Origin: Glandiceps talaboti
Lineage: Eukaryota > Hemichordata > Enteropneusta > Spengelidae
Length of the DNA stretch: 64,000 bases
Assembly: GCF_964340395.1 (NCBI RefSeq)
Contig: NC_135561.1
Location: forward strand, 3,745,001 to 3,809,000
Reading direction: 5' to 3'
Of the stretch, positions 37,111 through 49,100 are shown piece by piece. How positions within the stretch are numbered: the first letter of the stretch is position 1; each line of letters starts with the position of its first letter. Below the pieces are notes generated by a model. The model had not been told where the DNA came from, searched no databases, and saw only the letters and a program-made list of their open reading frames with translations. A program made the position numbers and the translations under genes.

Positions 37111-40100
37111 ATGTTTCTCTTGTAATTTGATTTTATTACAAAATGAAAAAACTACAACATATTGCCACATTTGACATTTTAAGTAGACTGAACTGAGTAC
37201 AATTTTATTGTTGTTGAAAGTATAATTGATATCAAAATATTCATGGCTATTTTATCTGAAGGTAATAAACACTTAAGATTTGAATACTCATTGTTCATCT
37301 AATACATATGCATGTTTGCAAAGTCCAATAAGGTGAAAATGGACTGCTGAGAAAACATTGAACGTGACATAGAGTTTCAAATTGGTGCTTCTGGATAACT
37401 GTGTGAGTTTTTTGTGATGTGAAATCATGGAATGACTCTCCAGAATCCAAAGTTTATGAAAATGTCGCTATTATCCGTAGAGGCGTTCCCCTTTATTGAC
37501 AATTTGAACACAATGATCTCAGATTACAATCTTACCTATTGTTTTTAGAAGTACAAACTGCATCCCCAATGCTAATGGCTTTTCATTTTCACCAACACAT
37601 CTAGAAAATGAAGTAATATACGTCATATATTGGGCTTACGGTATAAGAGGGTATCAAATTATGAAAAGTATATCTCATGAATTGATTGACAGCTTTACAC
37701 TAGCAATAGGTGGTTTAAGTTTTCGTTACATGTAGTCAGTCAGTTTTGTTTCACTGAATGTATATTTATAGCTATTTGTTTATGGTTTATTTTATGCACA
37801 TACATTTTTTTGTAATGACCTTCATGAAACATGAAACATGACTGTTTGGTGGCTATATTGTCATAAAAAAATTCTGAATATGAATTACTAAGTTGAAATG
37901 TGGGAGCTATGTCTTTGATGAAGTCTTGTTGTTACACAGAGTGGCCCTATTACTAAAAATGAGTCTATATATCATCATGTAACAAAACTGTCCCACAGTG
38001 GTATCAAAGAGGCCATCTACATCAAGAGCTGCCCAAACAACCTGAACAGGGATAAGGGACAGTAGTTTCTCCCTAAAGATCTATGGAAGCATTCTCTGTG
38101 CTCATGTCACAAAGTGATGTGGTCATAAATGACATCATCGCTATCATGGAGCGACAATTTGCAGTCAAAAGCTCTCAGCTTATCAACAGCGCCCTCTATC
38201 ATGGAATGAACAAGACTGACAGTTTGCAGTTGAAAGCTCTCAGTTTTACCAAACTATGGTGTGTGAATTGGTTAACATTTAAGTACTTGTGTTTTTTATA
38301 TTCATTCACTGTAGATTTTAGACTAACAAATACTCACCTTAATGTGGTCATCAGAATTGGTACTTGCACTGTGGCTGTGATGACAACGAGACCAGTAAGT
38401 ACAGCCATGAATAAACCTAACTCTTTGCTACAGTCACGTTCACATTTACCAAATGTAGCGTAAGTTGAGTCATCTCGTGTGACCTCGTCTTGGAAGTATT
38501 CAGAAATACAGGCACAGTTGGTAAAATTCTGTAGAGATATGAAAAATAGAAATACATGAATAACCATGTTTCCATACAAAAAAAAGACAGCAAAATATAA
38601 TTCTCACTCTGATGGCAAATCAAGCCAAAATATCAGTCCTGTAGTTTTTAAAAACAAACCTATCTTAAACTTATTGACAACAACTTTGAAAGTTGTCTGA
38701 CTTGAAATCATTGACACTTACCATTACTAAGTTAGCTTGTCTATCAACTCTTACACACTTACCATTACTAAGTTATATTGTCTATCAACTCTTACACACT
38801 TACCATTACTAAGTTATCTTGTCTATCAACTCTTACACACTTACCATTACTAAGTTATCTTGTCTATCAACTCCTACAATGATCTGCTGACAGCCGGCAT
38901 GACAGGGACTGTAGTAAGTAATTCCATTTTCCCCACATACTGGTTGGTAAGACCATGGATCACATTGACATCGTGAATTGCATTGTGATGTTATGTTGAT
39001 GGTACCAATCTCAATTTCCTTAAATTCTCTGAAATAAAATAAGCAACATTGTTTTTGCAAATTTTGTGGTTTTTAACTGTAATACAATGACTGGGTTCCA
39101 AGTGGTGAGTAAACAAGTGTCCAAAACTGGTTTGTGCAAATGGCACTAGTGCACTACTACTAACAATGAAAGAAAGGTAACTTTTATTATTTACTGATTG
39201 AAAATTAAAGGGTGTGAGGGTGGGGAAACAAACGACATTACACAGTTGGTGAGAAAGTACTCTGATAATTGACGCATGTACAGACACCCTATGAAGTGTT
39301 TTGCATACTGCAAGATAAGAGAGGTCAGAGCAGTTCACTGATGGTAATTAAAATAAATGAAACATTTACAACCAATGGTATAGTCCAGGTGACAGCCTGG
39401 GTGCATCTGACCCAAAAACTAACCTTGGTTTGTATCCTACCGATATACCAGCCAAATCAAGGGCACCACAACGTAACGGGAAGAGACTAGCGAATGATAT
39501 GAATGAAACAAGTACACAGATGAATGCAAGACGAGCAGTGCCTGTAGTGTTCATGTTAAATTTCTTGACTAGGAAACCACCAAATACAGTACCACACGCT
39601 GCTCCAGGTACTAAAACACCTGTTAAAAAAATAACAATTTTGAATTTCAGAAATCTATAAATCTGACATCATAGTCACACTGATATGTAGCTTTGCACAG
39701 TATTAATTAGCTATATCTACAATAAATGGACAAAAATATTCATCAGCTTGATACATCAAATGATTTACAAAGGTTTTAACACAAAAGCAGTTCAAAAATT
39801 TTTAGCATTGAGCTTTTGATCGGAAAAAGATCAGGGAGGCTATAAACATCAGATGCTACAATCCTAGGATCAACAGTTGGGGGCATCAAACTACCCAACA
39901 TCTACAATCGGCTGATTATACCGCCACCTAGTGGTCAGCTGTAACTATGCCATTTGTCATTCTGATGAGGATCGTAGATCAAGACAGATGGAAAACTGCT
40001 TGTGTGCTATAACCTTTGTAAATTACATCTACAGTACTTGTAGTGTATGTAGTTATGGTTGCACATAGTGGTACCAAATTCCAATGCTAACAAGTCAAAA

Positions 40101-43100
40101 TATAATATAGCGAGATGGGTAAATTGTACGTAAGACTCATCAGACAGTGCAGTATATGGGCATAATTACTGCACATGCACACATACTCACACCCATAGTA
40201 TGAGACCACCTAGGCTAACACAGCAATGGCAATTGATCTTGAAAAAAACATTTATGACATGGTGCTGGATCTGTGACTGTGCTAGCTTTGGTCTACAATG
40301 ACAGTTTAAATGCAGTCACAGATCAGTGCCATAGACAGGCTAGCTACTGGATCTCAAATATCTTTTATCCTGAATTAATCACGCATTGCCTCCATGTTTC
40401 ATTCTTATTGTGCCTGGCCGTTGAGGGCGGTAGACAATAGTTAAACTTACCTGTTAAAAGACTGGCCGTTGAGGGCGGTAGTGAAAATTGTGATTCAATA
40501 AATTTTGGAATGAAGGTGACAAAGCCAGTGACAATAGCAAGTTCCATAGCACCTGACATAGTTGTACAGACATAGATAGGATTGGTGAACAAACTATACA
40601 CTGCTCTTGGAAAATCTGAAAGAACAGATACAGAATAGGTAAACAAACTATATTTATCTACCTATCGAGATATATCTATCTGTCTGTCTGTCTGTTGGTG
40701 TTTGGCTATACATGTATACATATATATGTATATATATATATCTATATATATATATATATAAATATATGTCTATCTACCAATTTATCCATCCTTCCCTCCC
40801 TCCACCCATACCTCCCTCCATCCATACATCCAATCCTCTGACCATCCAACCATCCCTCCAACCATTTATGTTTATCCAACCATCCCTTCATCCAGCCCTC
40901 CAGGCTCCGTTCATTAATCTCTTCCTTCCTGCCTCCCTTTACATGCATTTATCTCAATTCTGTGATCTTCCCTAAATCCTCAATTTGTGACCTACGTCTT
41001 AATTTTCCGCTAGTGAACTGCATTGGTATGTGATTATCTCCTTCATTCTGGTTTTCATTCTTGGCATCTTCCTCTTCCTTTGTAGCAGCAGATTCCAAAG
41101 TCTTTGGGTATCCCAATATAGGTAGAGATATCAAAAAAATGAAGAGTCCAATGATAAGATATCCACCCCACCATGCCCCAACCCATCGGGGATCTTCCGG
41201 TTCTATAGGGATCTCATCCAGGTCAATAAATCCTATATCTACATATATTCGGAGTGACATTGCCCCCACTACAAAACCAAATGCTGGACCAATGGCTCCC
41301 ATACAGTACAGAATAGCTGAAAGATATAAATTTGTTGCAGGTCAATATTGAAGTTTATCCCATGTAGTACAGACTAGCTGAAATGAATAAATAAGTGGCA
41401 GGTCAATATTGAAGTTTATCCCATGTAGTACAGACTAGCTGAAATGAATAAATAAGTGGCAGGTCAATATTGAAGTTTATCCCATGTAGTACAGACTAGC
41501 TGAAATGAATAAATAAGTGGCAGGTCAATATTGAAGTTTATGATTTATCCCATGTAGTACAGACTAGCTGAAATGAATAAATAACAAATCTATGAGTCTT
41601 CATTTTGCTGTCACCTCACTGTCAGGCTAGTGGAGGAAACTTTAAAGATCTGACTTTATTACCAGCCTTTTACACACAAGGCATGACAACAATAAAATGT
41701 TTGAATCTAGCCACCTGGCCTGGTATACTCCAAAGTATATAGGGCATGCATTGTCTCAAGTGATAATGTGATTAAGTATTATTTTGACCAGTTAATGATT
41801 TATTTCAACTTTACACCATTGCAATTAATCAGTGACAGATAATGGAAGACCATTTGTTTTGTTGTCAATTCTCAGTATATGGTTCACATGATGATAATAT
41901 GCAAGGCCTACTCTGTATATAAATAGGGTCGGATTGAGACGACACTCATTATGCTAGATGATTTTGGCCATGGACCACACTCGCAGAGCTCATAGAGTGC
42001 CGATGAAACTTCCATTTTAGAGAGTATTACAGATTTTGTATCTCCTAACACTGGACTATGGTATTGAGTATACAGGAAAGAAATCTGTCACTGTCATTGG
42101 AAATGATTTGTGTTTTGGGACTGTATACATGAATATGTTGGCATGATACATGTCGGCATTGTTGCGACACTGGCATGGGATTAAAACTTTATTTGCAGGT
42201 CTAAAGTAAGGAGATAACATCACACAGCAACATGAACTAAATATTAATATGTTTTGGTCTTTCATGTCTGCAACATGGCGGCTGCTGGTACCCCTGACTC
42301 TGACAAGATTTTGGACAAAATTGATGACAATTTACTGTCTTGTTCTATCTGTCTGGAGCAGTACAAGAATCCTAAAATTCTACCTTGTCTTCATACATTC
42401 TGTGAACATTGTCTGGTTACATTTGTTGAAAAGAAGAAAGGGGTGTTGTCCTGTCCGACCTGTTTTACACCTTGTCCTCTACCAAGTGGAGTATCTGGTT
42501 TGAAAGCTAGTTTCTTTATCAACTCTCTAATGGAGATTGTAAAGCAAGGACCAATAGAAGTATCAAAGCCTGGACTTTGTGAAGGATGTGATGAAAATAC
42601 AGCATCTCACAGGTGTGTAGACTGTAGTTTAAATTTCTGTCCCTCTTGTACCAAACCTCATAAAACTGTGCCTGCCACAAGAGGTCACAAGGTCATTCTT
42701 CTTGAAGAGTATGAGCAGTCAACACCAGCCACTCGTCTGCTACATGGTATTGTCTATTGCAGTGTTCACCCAAGTAATGCTGTCAAATTCTTCTGTGACA
42801 CATGCCAGGTACCTGTTTGTTCTGATTGCATTGTAGTCAAACATCGCATTCCTGAACATGTGCATAAAGATCTCCAAGACGCTGCTGAGGAATACACTAA
42901 ACAACTGAAGAAAAAGGTGGAAATGTTGAGACAGAAAGAACAAGAGGTGGATAAGTGTAAAATAGAGGCCGAACAGACTAGAGATTGGCTGCAGCAGCAG
43001 TATCTTGAAGAACAAAAGAAGTTGAGTATGAAGGCAGAACAGATCATACAAAAGACAAAGAGAGAAAAGAAGAGGTTAGGAGAAGAGATGGCTGCTGAAT

Positions 43101-46100
43101 TCAACTTGAGAATCAAGGAAGCTGAGGCCCATTTAGATGACTTGGAGATGAAGTATGGAAATATCTCTGGTACTTGCAATTACTTAGACACACTAGTAGA
43201 ACATGGGAGTCCTGCCCACATTATGTCTGTTAAGCAAGAAACTTTACTCCGACTTGAAGACCTAGTTGCCATAGAAACTAAGTCATTTGAACTTGGGGTG
43301 ATAAAGTTCAAACCTTCAGATGATTATGATGAGTATGGTATGCTGGGATCTTTTGCATCTGATGTGTGTATATCACAGTGTACTGTTACAAATATTCCTA
43401 AAAAACTTAAGTGTGGTTATTCAGTTAACCTGGTCATCAAAACCAAAGACAGCCAGGGAAGACAAGTACATGTACCCCTTCAAGAAGTCAAAGCCAAGAT
43501 AAGAAAACTCAGTGGATTATGGGAAGATGTCAAGGTCACTGACGACACCAACAGGACACTGACTGCACTGATAGTGGGGCAAGAAGTTGGAAATCATCAA
43601 GTCAGCGTGATGGTGGGAGAGCAACCAGTGCCTGGAACACCTTTCAACATTCAAGTCACTAGTGAAGTGGTTGCTGTATTAGGCAAAGAAGGCAGTGCCA
43701 AAGACCAACTTTCCGAAACTGCTGGGATAACAACAGACATGCACGGAAACATAATCACAGCTCATCCTAACCACAAAATAGTTCAAATCATTGACCTGGA
43801 TGGGGAACTAAAACAGAGTATCACCTTCACTCAGTTTGAGAATCCCTTCAGACCAAAAGATGTAGCTGTAACTAATGACAAAATCTTCATGACTGATTGG
43901 AACAACAGGCAAGTTGTAGTAAGTGACAAAGATGGGCACCTACTTACATCTTTTGGACAAAATGAACTGAAACATCCAAACAGCATAGCTGTAAGTCCCC
44001 TGGATAACTCTGTCTATGTGACAGATTGGGATGGAAAAGCTGTTAAGAATATGAGTGAAGATAATCAATGTGTTACCAAATACACTCAAGATGGTGAGTT
44101 TGTGAAATCGTTTGGAAAAGTAGGTAGAGAGCAAGGTGAATTCCGAAGCCCTAGCTTCCTCACAATCAACAGTCAAGGAATGACATATGTGTCAGATTTC
44201 AACAATCATTGTGTTAACGTATTCAATCCAAACTGTGAATTTATATTTGCATTTGGAGAAAAAGGCACAGAGGATGGCCAACTCAAATGTCCAACTGGCA
44301 TAGATAGCGACCAAGATGGAAACGTGTATGTAGCTGAGGAAAGAAATAATCGTGTACAGAAATTTGACAGAAATGGAAGATTTATCTGTCGTATTAATTG
44401 TGATGAGGATGAGCTGCTTTACCCTAAAGGAGTGAAAGTACTCGCTAGAGGGCTAGCATATGGAAGACTTGCAGTAGCTGACTACGGAAATAGCTGCATT
44501 AAAGTATTTGCCGTGTGAAAACTGAATGTTACACTCAAACATTATGGCATCACCAGTAAACTTGAAACCAATGGTTTTGCTGAAGTGATGCAAAAATTAT
44601 GATTGAACACAGGTAAAGACAAGAGTAGGCAACTGGAATGTTTTGTAATCATCATATATCAACATCCTAAAAAGTTAATTTATGCTTATCCAGAAGATTA
44701 TGGATAGGAATATCCCTGACATTGACACTTTTGCAACTTGCTATAGTTAAGATATCATATCCTGTATATTGTACTGGTCTGGATTACATTCCATTTTTCA
44801 CAGAAATGCAAATTATAAAAATTCAATTATATAGTAGCTACTTTTGAATGATACTTAATATAAACCCATGTCTGAATATCCTGTACCAAAGATAATGAAA
44901 TTCTTGATGCCCTATGTGATGCCTGCATTGCTTTCTGTCATTGGATGATGGTGTTATCTGCTTCATTTCTATGGAATGACATTTAGCATTTGCAGTTTGC
45001 CAAATTGTCACAACGGTTGAAGAAACTATGAATCAAGAAAATGTTTAATATTCTCTTTCCAAATGCTTGGTTTTACTGTCTGATACTTTGAAATTGTGTG
45101 TAAGAAGTGTCGTCATTTGTACATTACAGGTTCTGAAAGTATAGCATATTATCATACACCCAGTACCACTTCCAACTTGATGTAATTTAATGGTCAGCAT
45201 GCATTGACTCATGCACTAATTTCTGTATCATGTCCTGGTACACTTTTCCAAAATATGACAAGTGGCACACTTGTCTATACGTCATCATTCAGTGATTTGC
45301 CTTTGATCTTTTAGTCAGTATCTTTATGTTTTGGTGCATAATATGTTTCCCTACGTGAAGTGATTCAAACGATGTCTCCATGTCACTACATTGAGTACCT
45401 TTACAGGCCCTCCTAAAGTTGGGTCCTTCCATTGTACAACTTCAGTCCGTAAAACCCATATCTGAACCATGAAAATTATCATCTTGACAGATTCTCTGTC
45501 TTATTGTTACTGTTAATGTTTGATGCATGGTATAGCTTCCTTATTGTGAGAACATTACAATGCAGCCAGTAGCAACAACAGAAATGTAAACTAACTGTAA
45601 ATATTATGCTCAATATTACAGTTTCATAAATATACATTATTAGTTGTATGTTCAGACTGCTTTGTCACACTTTGTCTTTCTCTTAGTCTTATGGTACATT
45701 TGGTTGGTTTTTGGTTCATTTAATAAAAGCCTGTTTCATTTTGATCCAGTTGTATCATTGACCCTTTTCCATCACTGTTTTAAGTTGGGGGTATAACCTT
45801 TCCAAAGTGTCTGATTGATTGATAGATTGACTGGTCGACTGATAATTGATTGATTAATTGACTGGTTGACTGATTGATTGATAGATTAATTGAATAGTTG
45901 ACTTGTCAACTGATTGATTGATTGATTGATTGATTAATTGACTGGTCAACTGACTGATTGATTGAATGATTGATTAATTGACTGGCTGACTTACTGATTG
46001 ATTAATTGACTGGTCGACTGATTGATTGATTGATTGATTAATTGACTGTCGACTTACTGATTGATTAATTGACTGGTTGACTGACTAAGTAATAGATAAT

Positions 46101-49100
46101 TTGACTGGTAAATTGATTGATTGATTAATTGATTGCTCGACTGACTGATTGATTAATTGACTGGTCGACTGATTGATTGATTGGTTGGTTGATTAATTGT
46201 CTGGTTGACTGACTGATAGATTAATTGACTGGTTATCTGACTGATTGATTGATTGATAGATTGGCTGGTCGACTGACTGATTGACTGGTCTACTGAAATG
46301 TCTGATGTGTCTTGAATGATTGGCTGATAAGCTATAGATCAATTGATTGATGGCTAAAAGTCTTAGTCGATCTATGCAATTATTTATTTGTGATATATCT
46401 ATCTATATATTCATTTATTTACAAATTCTTTGATAAAGTGGCAGATATGACTGATTGATTATATGCATTACTTGTAAATGATTTTTTAATACATATAAAG
46501 ATTGAGATTCATACTGTTATAATGACTGGCAGAGTGTAAGTATATTGTTGAAGTACATCCAAATTAAAAGACTTACATGTAATTTGAGACTATAGGTCTG
46601 GACAATTCCATTCAGTGAATTTATTATATTGTATATGATTATGTATAATGGAAGGCATGTAATCGGGGGGGGGGGGGGGGGGGGGCTTTTCCTATGTTTG
46701 ACTGTGGTAGCTTCACCTATGGTCACTCAAACTTTATGGGAACATAAGGATATTTTATTACCTCAAGAAATGGTGCACGATGGACCCTACAAACTTATCC
46801 GTTGACTGGAGGGCGACCTGCAGGGCAACCCCAGTCACTTAAAAAGGCAACCACTCAACTCTATCATCATAAATAAAAGTAAAACAGCAGACAGCTGTTT
46901 TGAAAAAGGGACAGGTTTTCAAGTACTGTCGGACTGTAATGTCAAATTTTCTGGCTGGTTTATATGAATTATGAGCTACTTGCAGGAACTCAACCAACGA
47001 CATGACATTAAGCATTCAAGTCAGTTGTTTTGTCCTACAAATGCTATACAGCTTTTCACCTTCCATTTACATCTGATCTGATCACAGAGAACAAGACGAA
47101 TAAATGATTTCGTTCTCGCGATTTTCCGGATTTGCAATATTATTTCAAATAAAGTTTAACATATAGCTATCATGATAGCTATTGTTTCCTCTCACTGATT
47201 TTGCCTATTTCCTACTGTCTTTATCAGAGTTTACCAGCTTTGCATTAATTAGTGCATTGCTAATGCTAGAACAAACTCACAGTTCACATTGCACAGTGAG
47301 TGCTAGTCTATCAGCTAGCCCTCGGATGTTCTTCCGATAAAATACGACACACAGCCGAACAACGCTATCGAGGATGGAACATCCGAGGTCTAGCGAATGT
47401 CATCAGGATATAAATAACTGCTAATCAGAGAACCGTATTAGCGACAAGTACAAACAGAGGACAATAGTTAAATTTCATGCATATTCATCTTAAGGAGGGG
47501 TTTGTATAAATAACCACCAATGCGTTAACTGAAATGTGTGAATGACAACGTCTACACACTCATCAAACTCACAATTACCATAAACCGATAAGCCATAGTA
47601 ATGACGTAAATGTGTTTGTCAACACTTGCATGCAGAGATTCCCCGAGGTCATAGGTTATTGAATATATTAAAGTATATATATGCATAGATGGCCCAACCC
47701 ACCGCTCAATGTAATCTCAATGGAATGTCCGGTCTGAAAATGACATTCGCTAGACTGTTCGGGCAGGCCCTCACATGCGAACTTCGTTCGCTTATAGTTA
47801 TAGCATCGAAAGAAAGCCTGAACGTCTAGCAGCAAGACTAAGTGAGTGCAGACATCTATTAATCTGACTAATGGAATTACATGGATTAGTGAGTTTGTTC
47901 AAGGATTAGCAATCTACTAATTAGTGCAAAGCTGGTAAACTCTGATAAAGACAGCAATAAGGTAGGAAATAGGCAAAAACAGTGAGAGGAGACAATAATT
48001 ATGATGGCAATATTTTAAAACTTTATTTGAAGAATAGAGAAAATAATTATAAGAAAATAATATTAGAAATCCAGAAAATCGCAAGAACAAAATAATTTTT
48101 TCGTCCTGTTCCCTCTGATCTGATGTCTAGCATAGAGTGTTTATACTCAATGTGTTTGCTAAGGTTTAGGAACCATGGTGACAGGGGGTGTCTTACTAAA
48201 ATTTGCATAGAAATTAATACTTTGTATTATAAGTAAGATGGGGACCCCCCCCCCCCCCCAAACATATATTAGGAACTATTTACAAATACTGTTATCTAGT
48301 TCCCCTACATGATTGTGAATGAGTTTTACTACTTAAATAGCACAAATAAATACACTGGTATAATTGGGTCATTCATTGATTAACTCTTATTCATCATCTT
48401 GACCTAATTTATGGTCTATCAATCCCATTTATCATCGACAAGCGTTTGTGAAATACTTGCGTACACAACGACTCCATTAATACTATAATAGTAAATATTG
48501 CAGAATCGCAAAAGTGACACTAATTACAATTATATGCCAGCGTACATGTATGTTTGTATACATTTGGCAAAATGGTTAGAATCTCAAAACGATATAGCTA
48601 AACTGATACAGAATAGAATCGTTCTAAGCATTGGAAAGGTTTTCATAATATTCACATCTAAAAATAGAATTAATTTACTTCGTATTTCCTCTCAACAAGC
48701 AATATTTGAGTGAAGGGGTGGGTGTTCTATTAAAGTATGGAAAGCTTCGTGAATCATACAGGAAGCTATTTTTTCTCTCTCAAACAATGATATCGGAACT
48801 AAATTATAAAGTGGGTCGACATTGCATTGCTTTGGTGACGCTGTGTGTACGTCGGCAATATTGAAATGTACATGTGCCGTGGAAATGTGACGTGTAAATA
48901 ATCTAAGCAACACGGTTGGTCAATTTCAATGCCAAATAAGGCAATGCTATTAACTAACAGTTATGATATAACGAGGAAGCTGACGACAGATTTCTCGAAC
49001 GGGGAGGAGTGGGTTACGTCCACAGGGGCGTGTAATATTTCATAGATTGTTGTTTTCCAGGTCTATAGACTAAATATAACAACCTTTTGATTATATATTC

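Noticed and set aside
38083-38463. 126-codon + strand frame
   Set aside because: It overlaps SLCO gene C exon 6 antisense and contains a local duplication; no family features.
40742-40960. Minus-strand frame continuing from SLCO gene C exon 2
   Set aside because: Separated from the exon by a stop and composed of CCAT-type low-complexity sequence.
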